Positions 34,129 to 43,182 are shown, numbered from the stretch's first letter. The stretch is 64,000 nt of DNA from Marinirhabdus sp963799365 (GCA_963799365.1 CAWCWV010000017.1:558001-622000), one strand, 5' to 3'. Numbers and translations are program-made. The notes: a model not told the origin generated them from the letters alone.

Positions 34129-35142
34129 TTAGTGTACAGATTGTTCGTTCATCATAGACCACAGGGTGTCTTTTAATTCCATTAAGCCCGTTTGCGCCAC
34201 GGCAGAAAAGAATAAATAAGGTATCCCTTTAAACTCTTTGTCTAATAACGTTTTCATTTCTGCTTTAAGCTCTTCGTCCAGCATGTCACTTTTTGAGATA
34301 GCGACCAAGCGGTTTTTATCCAATAACTCCGGGTTATAGCGACGGAGTTCGTCCAATAGAATTTCATACTGTTTTTTAATATCGTCTGCATCTGCTGGGA
34401 TCAAAAACAATAGCGTGGAGTTACGTTCAATGTGCCGTAAAAAATAATGACCTAAGCCTTTTCCTTCGGCAGCACCCTCGATAATTCCAGGGATATCTGC
34501 CATGACAAAGGTTTTGTGATCTCTATATTCAACGATTCCTAAGTTTGGCTTTAGGGTGGTGAACTCGTAATTAGCTATTTTAGGTTTGGCTGCTGTGACT
34601 ACAGAAAGCAAGGTGGATTTTCCTGCATTGGGGAAGCCAACCAGTCCAACATCTGCTAAGACTTTCATTTCTAAGGTAAAGTTGCCTTCTTCACCATCTG
34701 TTCCAGGTTGGGCATAACGTGGCGTTTGGTTGGTAGAAGATTTAAAGTGATTGTTCCCTCTACCTCCTTTACCCCCTCTGGCAATAATAAGCTCTTCGCC
34801 GTGCGCTAGTAATTCTTTTAAGGTTTCGTCTGTATCGGTATTTTTCACTAAAGTACCCAGAGGAACTTGAATATACACATCGTCCCCATCGGCTCCTGTA
34901 CTAGTTTGTTTTCCTCCAGAAGCTCCATATCCAGCAGTATAGTGACGCTTAAATTTTAAATGGTGAAGTGTCCACATATTCTCGTTGGCCTGTAAAATAA
35001 CATGACCCCCACGTCCCCCATCACCACCATCTGGACCTCCCATTGGGATATACTTTTCACGGCGTAAATGCGCACTCCCCTGTCCTCCTTTTCCGGAGAT
35101 CACATGGATTTTAACGTAGTCTGTAAAATTTCCTTCAGTCAT
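34129..35142 (-). CDS. obg: GTPase ObgE/CgtA
   Basis: Ribosome-assembly and stress GTPase. 337 residues: Gly-rich Obg fold (1-160) with KGGQGSAHLRREKYIPMGGPDGG and GGRGGHVIL, then the G domain: G1 GFPNAGKST near 168, G2/switch TTLKPNLG, G3 DIPG near 213, G4 AISKSD near 283, G5 FFSA. No C-terminal OCT extension is seen, the usual case in this phylum. 134 bp downstream of adk, with a heptamer tandem repeat in between; co-directional with adk. Confidence 0.95.
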   Translation of the reverse strand: MTEGNFTDYVKIHVISGKGGQGSAHLRREKYIPMGGPDGGDGGRGGHVILQANENMWTLHHLKFKRHYTAGYGASGGKQTSTGADGDDVYIQVPLGTLVKNTDTDETLKELLAHGEELIIARGGKGGRGNNHFKSSTNQTPRYAQPGTDGEEGNFTLEMKVLADVGLVGFPNAGKSTLLSVVTAAKPKIANYEFTTLKPNLGIVEYRDHKTFVMADIPGIIEGAAEGKGLGHYFLRHIERNSTLLFLIPADADDIKKQYEILLDELRRYNPELLDKNRLVAISKSDMLDEELKAEMKTLLDKEFKGIPYLFFSAVAQTGLMELKDTLWSMMNEQSVH

Positions 35143-35222
35143 TGTAGGTATGAGGTATTAGGGATGTTGTATTAGGTATATAAATTAAAACTTCGGAAAA
35201 TTAAAACACTGTGTTAGTTTTC

Positions 35223-35277
35223 TTCTCTGTTCTCTGTTCTCTGTTCTCTGTTCTCTGTTCTCTGTTCTCTGTTCTCT
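35223..35277. repeat. Heptanucleotide tandem repeat (TTCTCTG x 7.9)
   Basis: Seven perfect TTCTCTG units (35223-35271) plus a partial TTCTCT. It ends at the stop codon of adk (complement of TTA at 35277-35279), i.e. in the 3' flank of adk. Copy number is expected to vary between strains by slippage. Confidence 0.9.
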
Positions 35278-35957
35278 TAGAATTTATTGATAACATCTTG
35301 TAACCTAGCAGTTATCTCATCAACACTACCCACCCCATTTACACCATAGTATTTATTTTCGGCCTGGTAATATTCTTTTAAAATATCAGTTTTGCGATAG
35401 TACTCTGCAATGCGTTCACGGATAACAGCTTCATTGGCATCGTCTGCTCTTCCACTCGATAATCCTCTTTCTAGTAATCTTTTCACCAATACTTCATCGT
35501 CAACTTCCAATGCGACCATTGCCGCAACTTCGGTATTTTTTTCAGCTAAAAAAGAAGTTAGCACTTCTGCCTGATCTTTTGTACGTGGATACCCGTCAAA
35601 AATAAACCCGTTTGGATTACTTTCTAGCTGGCGTGTAACTTCGTCTTTCAACATTTCATTAGTCACTCTATCTGGCACCAAATGTCCTTTTTCAGTATAA
35701 GTTTTGGCTAACTTCCCAAGCTCGGTATTGTTTTTCATATTGTACCGAAACATATCGCCTGTAGAAAGGTGAATTAATTGATACTTTTCTTTCAATACTT
35801 CTGCCTGTGTCCCTTTTCCGGCACCTGGAGGGCCAAATAAAACTATATTTTTCATTTTGTATTCCGTGCTTTCAGCACTTTTATTTTTTATTAAAACGCC
35901 TTCGGCTGTTTCATTTTTAGTATGTATTCCGAAGAATTTTTGCAACCAATTCGACAT
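35277..35957 (-). CDS. adk: Adenylate kinase with a 34-residue N-terminal extension
   Basis: Converts ATP + AMP to 2 ADP; cytoplasmic. Core motifs: P-loop GPPGAGKGTQ, the AMP site (STGDMFR), DGYPRT and the LLERGLSSGRADD stretch of a short-LID enzyme. The canonical enzyme (192 residues) would start at the ATG at 35855 (MKNIVLFG). The frame stays open to 36074, but a perfect -7 box at 35993-36000 rules out that longest start. Between them, ATG 35957 gives MSNWLQKFFG plus 24 residues of low conservation. I annotate 35957, with 35855 a serious alternative, because the extension contains short hairpins and may be 5' leader rather than protein. Confidence 0.85.
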   Translation of the reverse strand: MSNWLQKFFGIHTKNETAEGVLIKNKSAESTEYKMKNIVLFGPPGAGKGTQAEVLKEKYQLIHLSTGDMFRYNMKNNTELGKLAKTYTEKGHLVPDRVTNEMLKDEVTRQLESNPNGFIFDGYPRTKDQAEVLTSFLAEKNTEVAAMVALEVDDEVLVKRLLERGLSSGRADDANEAVIRERIAEYYRKTDILKEYYQAENKYYGVNGVGSVDEITARLQDVINKF

Positions 35958-35992
35958 AATGTAAACAATACTAGTTAACGATTTACAAGGCG

Positions 35993-36000
35993 CAAAGATA
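35993..36000 (-). promoter_or_regulatory. -7 box of adk
   Basis: Leftward TATCTTTG, a perfect TAnnTTTG; transcription would begin near 35986. No -33 TTG at normal spacing. It excludes the longest adk start. Confidence 0.55.
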
Positions 36001-36130
36001 CAAATTCTCGAAGTATGAGCTATGAAGTACGAACAACGAATTTTTAGCAAAAATTCAAACCTATCTTTTCTCATTCAGTGAGTGAAGTGAGTGATCTTTA
36101 TTCTATATTCTTACTTCTTTTTTCAACTTC

Positions 36131-36160
36131 AATTTCGATTTCGATTTCAATTTCAATTTC
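36131..36160. repeat. Hexamer tandem repeat RATTTC x 5 upstream of purK
   Basis: AATTTC, GATTTC, GATTTC, AATTTC, AATTTC in a row, immediately upstream of the purK -7 box, so length variation would alter the promoter region. The first 15 nt with their flank (CTTCAATTTCGATTT) recur at 50741-50755. Confidence 0.7.
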
Positions 36161-36166
36161 ATCCCC

Positions 36167-36174
36167 TATCTTTG
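36167..36174 (+). promoter_or_regulatory. -7 box of purK
   Basis: TATCTTTG, a perfect TAnnTTTG, only 4 bp before the ATG at 36179. Transcription would begin at or within a few bases of the start codon, so the mRNA is probably leaderless. Confidence 0.6.
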
Positions 36175-36178
36175 CAAT

Positions 36179-37336
36179 ATGGCAAATTATTTTTCTTCCA
36201 ACTTCACACTAGGAATATTAGGCGGCGGCCAATTAGGCAAGATGATGCTTTATGAAACACGTAAATTTGATATAAAAACACACGTCCTGGACCCAAGCGC
36301 AGAAGCCCCTTCCCGAATAGCCTGCGATTACTTTGAGCAAGGAGACCTTATGGATTTTGAGACAGTGTATAACTTCGGAAAAAAGGTAGATGTGCTTACC
36401 TTCGAAATTGAAGGCGTGAATATAGAAGCACTGGAAAAATTGGAAAGTGAGGGTAAAAAAGTATATCCTTCAGCTAAGACACTTCGCAATATACAAGATA
36501 AGGGCATCCAAAAGCAATTTTATAAAAAACACGGTATCCCAACAGCACCGTTCTTGGTTTTTAAAGATAAGTTTGATGCTACTGAAGCTATTGTACGTAA
36601 AGACATTACGCTTCCTTTTGTTTGGAAAAGCTGTACAGGCGGGTATGACGGTAAAGGTGTTTCAGTAATTAGAACGGAAGAGGATATGATTCCGCTAGCT
36701 GAAGGTGCTTGTATTGTTGAAAAATTAATTCCTTTTAAAAACGAATTGGCAGTAATTGTGGCACGTAATGTTTCAGGGGAAGTGAAAACCTATCCGGTTG
36801 TTGAAATGGAGTTTCATCCCGAAGCCAACCAGGTAGAATATGTTATTTGTCCTGCACGTATTTCAGCAGCAATTTCAGCAAAAGCCAGAGCAGTCGCCGT
36901 AAAAGTTTCTGAAGCGTTTCAGCACGTAGGATTATTGGCCGTAGAGCTTTTCCAGACAGAAGATGACGATATTATTGTAAACGAAGTAGCCCCAAGACCG
37001 CATAACAGCGGTCATTACAGCATTGAGGCCAGTTATTGCAATCAGTTTGAGCAACACATTCGCGCTATTTTGGACCTTCCTTTAGGCACAACAGACAGCA
37101 AAGTAGGCGGTATTATGGTAAACCTGGTGGGTGCCGAAGGGCATACAGGCGATGTTCATTATGAGAATATTGAAAAAATCCTAAAAATGGACGGCGTTAC
37201 GCCACATATCTACGGCAAAAAACAAACCAGACCGTTCCGTAAAATGGGCCACGTTACCATTGTGAATGAAGATATTGATAAAGCCAGGGAGATTGCTGAA
37301 GAAGTTAAAAGAAGTATTAAAGTTATTAGTAAATAG
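36179..37336 (+). CDS. purK: 5-(carboxyamino)imidazole ribonucleotide synthase
   Basis: Carboxylates AIR to N5-CAIR with ATP and bicarbonate, in de novo purine synthesis. 385 residues, ATP-grasp fold: N-terminal GILGGGQLGKMM (residues 11-22), DFETVYNFGKKVDVLTFEIEGVN, the ATP-binding PFVWKSCTGGYDGKGV near 147-162, VEKLIPFKNELAVIVAR and metal-binding VNEVAPRPHNSGHYS. PurE follows on the same strand 66 bp later, performing the next step. Confidence 0.95.
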   Translation: MANYFSSNFTLGILGGGQLGKMMLYETRKFDIKTHVLDPSAEAPSRIACDYFEQGDLMDFETVYNFGKKVDVLTFEIEGVNIEALEKLESEGKKVYPSAKTLRNIQDKGIQKQFYKKHGIPTAPFLVFKDKFDATEAIVRKDITLPFVWKSCTGGYDGKGVSVIRTEEDMIPLAEGACIVEKLIPFKNELAVIVARNVSGEVKTYPVVEMEFHPEANQVEYVICPARISAAISAKARAVAVKVSEAFQHVGLLAVELFQTEDDDIIVNEVAPRPHNSGHYSIEASYCNQFEQHIRAILDLPLGTTDSKVGGIMVNLVGAEGHTGDVHYENIEKILKMDGVTPHIYGKKQTRPFRKMGHVTIVNEDIDKAREIAEEVKRSIKVISK

Positions 37337-37365
37337 CAAATCACAAGGTCCAAATCACAAAATCT

Positions 37366-37373
37366 TATCTTTG
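37366..37373 (+). promoter_or_regulatory. Possible -7 box of purE within the purK-purE gap
   Basis: TATCTTTG, a perfect TAnnTTTG, 29 bp before purE. It lies within a partial inverted repeat (CCAAATC ... GATTTGG), part of which, TTTGGGATTTGGAA, also occurs upstream of mpl. Could make purE partly independent of purK. Confidence 0.4.
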
Positions 37374-37402
37374 GGATTTGGAATTTATAATAATGGAATT
37401 TT

Positions 37403-37891
37403 ATGAAAGTAGGAATCATCATGGGAAGCACCAGCGACCTGCCAGTAATGCAGGATGCCATTGACATCTTAAAAGGATTTGATATTGAAATAGAAGTAGA
37501 TATTGTTTCTGCCCACCGAACGCCAGATAAACTATTTGATTACGGAAAACATGCACACGAACGTGGTATTAAAGTAATTATAGCCGGAGCTGGTGGTGCA
37601 GCACATTTACCAGGAATGGTAGCATCCCTTTCACCATTACCTGTTATTGGCGTTCCTGTAAAAAGTAGCAATAGCATTGACGGATGGGACAGCGTCCTTT
37701 CTATCTTACAAATGCCAGGCGGCGTACCAGTTGCAACTGTAGCTTTAAACGGAGCAAAAAATGCAGGAATCTTAGCCGCTCAAATAATAAGCACTGCAGA
37801 CAAATGTGTGCTTGACAAAATAATAGCTTACAAAGAAGGCTTAAAAATGAAAGTAGAAGAAGGAGCCGAAAAAGTACGGAGTGGGCAGTAA
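37403..37891 (+). CDS. purE: 5-(carboxyamino)imidazole ribonucleotide mutase (PurE)
   Basis: Rearranges N5-CAIR to 4-carboxy-AIR. 162 residues, class I PurE: GSTSDLPV near 8 (substrate P-loop-like GSxSD), VSAHRTPDKL near 39 (catalytic-loop SAHR), AGAGGAAHLPGM and QMPGGVPVATVA. Pairs with purK as usual in bacteria that lack the class II enzyme. Start chosen at the only suitable ATG. Confidence 0.95.
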   Translation: MKVGIIMGSTSDLPVMQDAIDILKGFDIEIEVDIVSAHRTPDKLFDYGKHAHERGIKVIIAGAGGAAHLPGMVASLSPLPVIGVPVKSSNSIDGWDSVLSILQMPGGVPVATVALNGAKNAGILAAQIISTADKCVLDKIIAYKEGLKMKVEEGAEKVRSGQ

Positions 37892-37933
37892 GTAATACGC
37901 AGTAGTAAGTTTCACTATTAAAATTTTGAAAAG

Positions 37934-39400
37934 ATGCATAAAATTTACACGATACTTACATTTATTTTTATAGGGAATTTTGGATTCTCTCAATCTGTTA
38001 AAGGCACACTCATAGACCAGGAAACACAGGATGTTATACCATTTGCTACGGTTCAAATTGGTGATGACTATGGAGTTATTACAAATGCCGAAGGCGTATT
38101 TAACATAAATACAGAACGCTTCACTAAAAACGACTCTTTACTATTTTCTTTTCTAGGGTATGAAAGTCAAAAAATCGCTATAAAGGATTTTAATAATGAC
38201 ATCTTAGGTATGAAACCTATTGTTAATACATTAGGAAATGTCTATTTGATTAATAACAATATCGACCCATTAAAAATTCTTGATAGTGTTAAAGCTAATA
38301 TTCCTCGTAATTATAGAGGTTCGAATACTAAATTGACCACATTTCAGCGAGAAAAAAAAACCACTACACCTACTACTATAAATTTTGAAATTAAAAAAGC
38401 AGATTTTATTGATAAGAAAACAATTAAAGACCTGAACCAGGAATTAGCATCGCTTTCAGCTAACTCAATTAATAATACAACAAACACCTACTATGACACC
38501 TTTATGGAAATTTATAAGGGTGAAGACAATGCTATTAAATTAGATTTAAAAAAAGGAACAAAATTATTTAATCGCGAAAAAAGTCTTTCTTCCGAAAACA
38601 TTCAGAATAAAGTAATTAGCAAATTAGCAGAGAGGTTAAAAAGTGGTAGCACATTTAAAGTAAGAACTGGTATTATTCCTATTGGCGACTCTTTAGATTT
38701 AAAATCTAGTTTGAAATCTGAAGATGAAACTATAAAAATTTCAGAAAAGAAAAGCGCTGTAAGTAGAACTTTAAAAAACGTAGGATTTGGAGAAGACAGT
38801 AGTTATGATTTTATTTTTGAACCAAAAAAATACTCCTATCAACTAACCAATGTAGTAGATTATAATGAAAAAATGGTGTATGTAATCGAGTTTAGTCCAG
38901 ATCGAAATTCGGCTAAATACACCGGAGAACTCTATGTAAATGCAGAGGATTATGCAGTTTTAAAAATAAAATACAAGCTTGCAGATGGTAAAGTAGGGCA
39001 AAACGTAAACCTAAAATTTTTGTTGGGCATAAAATATAGAGAGTTAGGAAAAGAAGCCCTGGTGCTATACCAACAAACTTCTTCAGGTTATAAACCAAAG
39101 TTCATTAAAACAACCACAAATACCTATTCCTATTTTAACAGATCACTCACTTTTATTGAAAATAAGGATAAAGAGTATGACCCTATTAAAATAAAATTTG
39201 ATATTCTATCAGAATCAAAAAATAGAGATGTACTGGAATTAGTAGTGTTAGAAACTCAAGCCATTACATCCTCTAGTTTTGCTGCCTTTTCTGAAATTGA
39301 AAAACAAAACATAGAGGTTATTGAAAAATACAATGCAGAAATCTGGAAATCATTTACGATTATCGCACCAGATCAAGCCATAAAAGAATTTGATTATTAA
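37934..39400 (+). CDS. Exported CarboxypepD_reg-like domain protein
   Basis: 488 residues. Signal peptide MHKIYTILTFIFIGNFGFSQ, then a carboxypeptidase-regulatory-like beta domain (about 21-90: SVKGTLIDQETQDVIPFATVQI ... FSFLGYESQKI), as often found at the start of TonB-dependent receptors, but here without a plug/barrel. The rest is a predicted beta-rich domain of unknown function with NSAKYTGELYVNAEDYAVLKIKY, similar to other Bacteroidota secreted proteins. Same strand as purE, 42 bp later. No enzymatic motif seen. Confidence 0.75.
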   Translation: MHKIYTILTFIFIGNFGFSQSVKGTLIDQETQDVIPFATVQIGDDYGVITNAEGVFNINTERFTKNDSLLFSFLGYESQKIAIKDFNNDILGMKPIVNTLGNVYLINNNIDPLKILDSVKANIPRNYRGSNTKLTTFQREKKTTTPTTINFEIKKADFIDKKTIKDLNQELASLSANSINNTTNTYYDTFMEIYKGEDNAIKLDLKKGTKLFNREKSLSSENIQNKVISKLAERLKSGSTFKVRTGIIPIGDSLDLKSSLKSEDETIKISEKKSAVSRTLKNVGFGEDSSYDFIFEPKKYSYQLTNVVDYNEKMVYVIEFSPDRNSAKYTGELYVNAEDYAVLKIKYKLADGKVGQNVNLKFLLGIKYRELGKEALVLYQQTSSGYKPKFIKTTTNTYSYFNRSLTFIENKDKEYDPIKIKFDILSESKNRDVLELVVLETQAITSSSFAAFSEIEKQNIEVIEKYNAEIWKSFTIIAPDQAIKEFDY

Positions 39401-39462
39401 TAAAATATCCCTGAGGCAATTTTAATTTCTAAACTTCTCAACCCATAAACTCGAAACTTTTG

Positions 39463-41493
39463 ATGAATAACCCACTTCTTAAAAAATTCAATACAGCACC
39501 ATTTTCAGCACTAAAAAATGAGCATTTTCTCCCGGCAATCAAAAAATTGATAGCGCAGACGGAAACCGAAATAGATGCTATTGTAACTCATACCGAAACT
39601 CCCACTTTTACAAATACCGTAGAGGCTTTAGAAAACACAGGTTTGCAATTGGACCGTGCCACCAGTATTTTTTTTAATATAAACAGTGCTGAAACTTCCG
39701 AAGAAATTCAAAAGATCGCACAGGAGATATCTCCACTATTAACAGAATTCTCCAACGACTTACTATTGAATGAACAACTCTTCAACAAAGTGAAATTTGT
39801 GTATGACCACAAAGCAGATTTCAATTTGACTGGGGAGCAAAACATGCTTTTAGAGAAGCAGTACAAAAGCTTCAGCAGAAATGGCGCAAACCTTTCTGAA
39901 GAAAAAAAGAAAACCCTTCGCAAATTAGACACAGATCTTAGCAAATTAAAACTCACCTTCGGAGAAAATGTTTTGGCAGAAACCAACGCATACCAAATGC
40001 ACCTTACCAACGAGGAAGATTTGGCGGGATTACCTAATGGCGCCAAAGAAGCCGCCGCGCAAATTGCTAAGGAAAAAGAACTGGAAGGCTGGGTGATAAC
40101 ATTAGATTATCCAAGTTATATTCCGTTTATGAAATATGCTGAAAATCGCAAGTTGCGTAAAGAGTTGTCGCTTGCCTTTGGAGCAAGAGCATTTCAGCAA
40201 AACAAAAATAACAATGAGGAAAATGTACTAAAAATTGCCAACCTTCGTCACCAAAGAGCACAATTATTAGGATACAAAAGCCACGCTCACTTTGTACTCG
40301 AAGAACGCATGGCTGAAACGCCTCAAAAAGTACAGTCTTTTTTAAAAGAACTACTTGAAAAAGCGAAACCAGCCGCCCAAAAAGAATTTGATGAACTTTT
40401 GGATTTTGCGAGGACTCTTGACGGAATTGAGCAATTACAAAAATGGGACAGTGCTTTTTATGCTGAAAAACTAAAACAGCAAAAATTCAGTTTAGATGAT
40501 GAAAAACTGAAGCCGTATTTTAAGCTTGAAAACGTAATTGACGGCGTGTTCACAGTGGCTGAAAAGCTTTTCGGACTTCATTTTAAAATTGACAACAACA
40601 TTGAAAAATACCATCACGATGTAAAAACATACCAAGTTACAGATACTGAAGGTGCCTTAGTTGCCATTTTCTACGCAGATTTCCACCCACGACCAGGAAA
40701 GCGAGGCGGGGCCTGGATGACTAGTTACAAACCTCAGCAAAAATTCCACGGAATTAACGACAGACCGCACGTTTCTATTGTTTGTAATTTTACCAAACCT
40801 ACTGTATCAACACCATCATTGCTCACTTTCAACGAAGTCACTACCTTATTCCACGAATTTGGGCACGCCCTGCACGGAATGCTTGCGAATACCACCTATA
40901 AAAGTTTAAGTGGTACCAGTGTTTATTGGGATTTTGTAGAACTTCCAAGTCAAATCTTAGAGAACTGGTGCTACGAAAAAGAAACATTAGAATTATTCGC
41001 AACACACTACGAAACCGGCGAGGTAATCCCTATGGATTTGGTTCAAAAAATAAAAGAGTCGGCCACTTTTCATGAGGGCATGCAAACCTTAAGACAACTC
41101 AGTTTTGGTATGTTGGATATGGCTTGGCATGGAGACGCTGGCGAGTCTCCAGCAACAATAAAAAATGTAAAAGATTTTGAGAACAAAGCTTTTAGTGGCA
41201 CCCAGTTATACCCCGAGACTCCGGAGACTTGCATGAGTACCTCTTTTAGCCATATTTTTCAAGGAGGCTACAGTGCGGGTTATTACAGTTACAAATGGGC
41301 GGAAGTATTAGACGCAGACGCCTTTGCCTACTTTAAAGAAGAAGGAATTTTCAATAAAAAAGTGGCGAAAAAATTTAAAGATTTTGTGCTCAGTCGAGGA
41401 GGAACCCAAGATCCTATGGAATTATATGTAGCATTCCGTGGTAAAAAACCAGATCCCGAAGCATTGTTGAAACGTGCTGGATTATTAGATTAG
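39463..41493 (+). CDS. M3 family oligopeptidase (peptidyl-dipeptidase-like)
   Basis: Zinc metallopeptidase cleaving oligopeptides, like Dcp/PrlC. 676 residues from the ATG at 39463 (an adjacent TTG is not needed). The zinc site is FHEFGHALHG with the HExxH near residue 465, followed by the third ligand region ELPSQILENW; also GGAWMTSY and GGYSAGYYSYKWAEVLDADAF, typical of M3. No signal peptide, so cytoplasmic. Convergent with the M28 peptidase gene, with a perfect terminator between them. Confidence 0.93.
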   Translation: MNNPLLKKFNTAPFSALKNEHFLPAIKKLIAQTETEIDAIVTHTETPTFTNTVEALENTGLQLDRATSIFFNINSAETSEEIQKIAQEISPLLTEFSNDLLLNEQLFNKVKFVYDHKADFNLTGEQNMLLEKQYKSFSRNGANLSEEKKKTLRKLDTDLSKLKLTFGENVLAETNAYQMHLTNEEDLAGLPNGAKEAAAQIAKEKELEGWVITLDYPSYIPFMKYAENRKLRKELSLAFGARAFQQNKNNNEENVLKIANLRHQRAQLLGYKSHAHFVLEERMAETPQKVQSFLKELLEKAKPAAQKEFDELLDFARTLDGIEQLQKWDSAFYAEKLKQQKFSLDDEKLKPYFKLENVIDGVFTVAEKLFGLHFKIDNNIEKYHHDVKTYQVTDTEGALVAIFYADFHPRPGKRGGAWMTSYKPQQKFHGINDRPHVSIVCNFTKPTVSTPSLLTFNEVTTLFHEFGHALHGMLANTTYKSLSGTSVYWDFVELPSQILENWCYEKETLELFATHYETGEVIPMDLVQKIKESATFHEGMQTLRQLSFGMLDMAWHGDAGESPATIKNVKDFENKAFSGTQLYPETPETCMSTSFSHIFQGGYSAGYYSYKWAEVLDADAFAYFKEEGIFNKKVAKKFKDFVLSRGGTQDPMELYVAFRGKKPDPEALLKRAGLLD

Positions 41494-41553
41494 CACAACA
41501 AAGCTACCTTCCCTTAGATTTAATAGAAAACAAAACCAGAGGTACTTAACTGT

Positions 41554-41598
41554 AAAGCCTGTCCATAATTACAATTAAGTAACTATGGACAGGCTTTT
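41554..41598. terminator. Bidirectional terminator between the M3 and M28 peptidase genes
   Basis: AAAGCCTGTCCATA (41554-41567) pairs perfectly with TATGGACAGGCTTT (41584-41597), a 14-bp stem, with a further TTAC/GTAA inside the loop. Four Ts follow on the rightward strand and AAA/TTT on the leftward side. It serves convergent genes. Confidence 0.85.
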
Positions 41599-41617
41599 AG
41601 ATTTGGCATAAACTATA

Positions 41618-43066
41618 TTACTTTTTCAGCACTTTTTTTGAAACTGAAGTACCATTTGTAGCCGTAAATTTTGCAACGTATACCCCTGAAGTTATATTTG
41701 AAACAGCCACTTCTCCTTTTGTTTTAGTAATATGTTGCTGTAATACTCTTTTTCCTAATAAGTCATAAATTTCAATAGTAGAAAAAACACTGTTTGCTGC
41801 TGTAAGATCGTACACCAAATTATTCTCTGTGATAATAGCAAAAACTTGATTTATAATTGCTTCATTTACAGCCAATATTCCATCACGCTTGGCGACTTCT
41901 ATTAAAAATTCTGCACATAGTTTAGCAAATTTTGTAGCGTGTGCTGCGGTTCCAGTCACCGAGAATGTATCTCCTGATGAGTGAATATTGCCATTGTGCT
42001 GTCCAAAACTTGCCTCAAAAGGAAACGAGGCCATATAGCCTTCTGCTGTCCAACTAGCGTGGTCTGAGCATCCGTAATTACACAGTGAACTACCATAGGT
42101 TATTTGGTGATTGCCACTACTATTGTAATGATCCATTAATGCCTCAAAAAAATTGTTCAATTCGGTATTTGTGAAATCTGAAATAAGGGAAACATCCGTG
42201 GCAGAGCCATTAAAGAGCGTCATATCAAATTGTCCAACGGCCACTACATTTACATTGTTGGAAGCGTATTCCTCTGCTATCTCGGCAGAACCTACTAATC
42301 CGATTTCTTCGGCAGCATATGCCATTACTTCAATAGTTCTTTTGGGAACAAAACCTATTTCAAATAAGGCACGAGTAGCTTCCGTAATAGTAGCAATACC
42401 GGATGCATCATCGTCTGCTCCAGGTGCATTATTGTTTCCTTGATTAGACGTTGAATCTAAATGTCCACCTACTACTACAAATTCATCCGGAGTTTCAGCT
42501 CCCTCGATTGTTAGTATTACAGATGGCATGCTGGTAGCATTGTGATTATATAAACGAACGCTCACATCTGTTCTATTATATAATGCGGCCATTGCTTCCC
42601 ATTTAGTCTTAAGATCCTGAGCTGCTTGAGTAGCCTCTGCCCTATTATGATATCGAGTACCGTATGCTTGTAATTCTAGAATATGGTCTTCGATATTTTG
42701 AGTTTGGATTACCTCGAGCATTTGAGCTACTGTGGCGTCTTCGGTGATTGTAAATGGTAATACGTTTCTGTTTACCGTCGTATTTTGTTTTTCGAGCGCT
42801 CGGAGGGCATCGCTCTTAGTGGCTTTGTAGATATAACCTGGACCATGTACCAATATACGGTCGTGCAATTTATGAGCAGCATCTGCAGACATATGAACCA
42901 CTGCTTCATTTTGTTTGCTAGCAATAATGTCTATTTGGGTAGGAATATCGGTTTTTAACGCTTCTGCATCAATGATATTCATGGTCGCATAAAACCGTTC
43001 ATTAGATTGTGCGAAAGAGGTATACGTTAAGGAAACGATTGCCAGAAACAGAAATAATTTTTTCAT
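41618..43066 (-). CDS. M28 family metallopeptidase with T9SS sorting tail
   Basis: 482 residues from the ATG at 43066, the start of the signal peptide (MKKLFLFLAIVSLTYTSFAQ). Catalytic domain of M28 zinc aminopeptidases: VVGGHLDS near 205 (first ligand His), GADDDASG near 224 (bridging Asp) and the catalytic/ligand Glu pair in YAAEEIGLVGS near 258; then FHxSGDTF-type HSSGDTFSVTG near 360. C-terminal T9SS tail from about 405 (IEIYDLLGKRVLQQ ... SGVYVAKFTATNGTSVSKKVLKK). Probably secreted and surface-attached, releasing N-terminal amino acids. Confidence 0.92.
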   Translation of the reverse strand: MKKLFLFLAIVSLTYTSFAQSNERFYATMNIIDAEALKTDIPTQIDIIASKQNEAVVHMSADAAHKLHDRILVHGPGYIYKATKSDALRALEKQNTTVNRNVLPFTITEDATVAQMLEVIQTQNIEDHILELQAYGTRYHNRAEATQAAQDLKTKWEAMAALYNRTDVSVRLYNHNATSMPSVILTIEGAETPDEFVVVGGHLDSTSNQGNNNAPGADDDASGIATITEATRALFEIGFVPKRTIEVMAYAAEEIGLVGSAEIAEEYASNNVNVVAVGQFDMTLFNGSATDVSLISDFTNTELNNFFEALMDHYNSSGNHQITYGSSLCNYGCSDHASWTAEGYMASFPFEASFGQHNGNIHSSGDTFSVTGTAAHATKFAKLCAEFLIEVAKRDGILAVNEAIINQVFAIITENNLVYDLTAANSVFSTIEIYDLLGKRVLQQHITKTKGEVAVSNITSGVYVAKFTATNGTSVSKKVLKK

Positions 43067-43087
43067 TGGGATTTTTTTTAGTGCATT

Positions 43088-43095
43088 CAAAATTA
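43088..43095 (-). promoter_or_regulatory. -7 box of the M28 peptidase gene
   Basis: Leftward TAATTTTG, a perfect TAnnTTTG, 22 bp before the ATG at 43066. It supports that start over the longer one at 43090, which lies inside the box region. No -33 at normal spacing. Confidence 0.5.
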
Positions 43096-43131
43096 AAGTA
43101 ATATTCTATTACATTGTGTTAAAATGCATAA

Positions 43132-43161
43132 TTAAACTTTCAATATATATTGAAAGTTTAA
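43132..43161. promoter_or_regulatory. 30-bp perfect palindrome, probable operator of the GbsR regulator
   Basis: TTAAACTTTCAATAT and ATATTGAAAGTTTAA are exact reverse complements, no spacer. It lies 22 bp before the GbsR gene and covers its -33 TTG. Symmetry, length and position fit a dimeric winged-helix operator for autoregulation. Confidence 0.75.
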
Positions 43162-43178
43162 AATATTTTATATATTTG
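43150..43178 (+). promoter_or_regulatory. Promoter of the GbsR/MarR gene
   Basis: TTG (43150-43152, inside the palindrome) and a perfect TATATTTG (43171-43178) are 18 nt apart. The ATG is 5 bp after the -7 box, so the transcript is probably leaderless. Confidence 0.65.
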
Positions 43179-43182
43179 AGCT

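Noticed and set aside
35277..36074. Adenylate kinase starting at 36074
   Set aside because: A perfect -7 promoter box (35993-36000) lies inside this longer reading frame.
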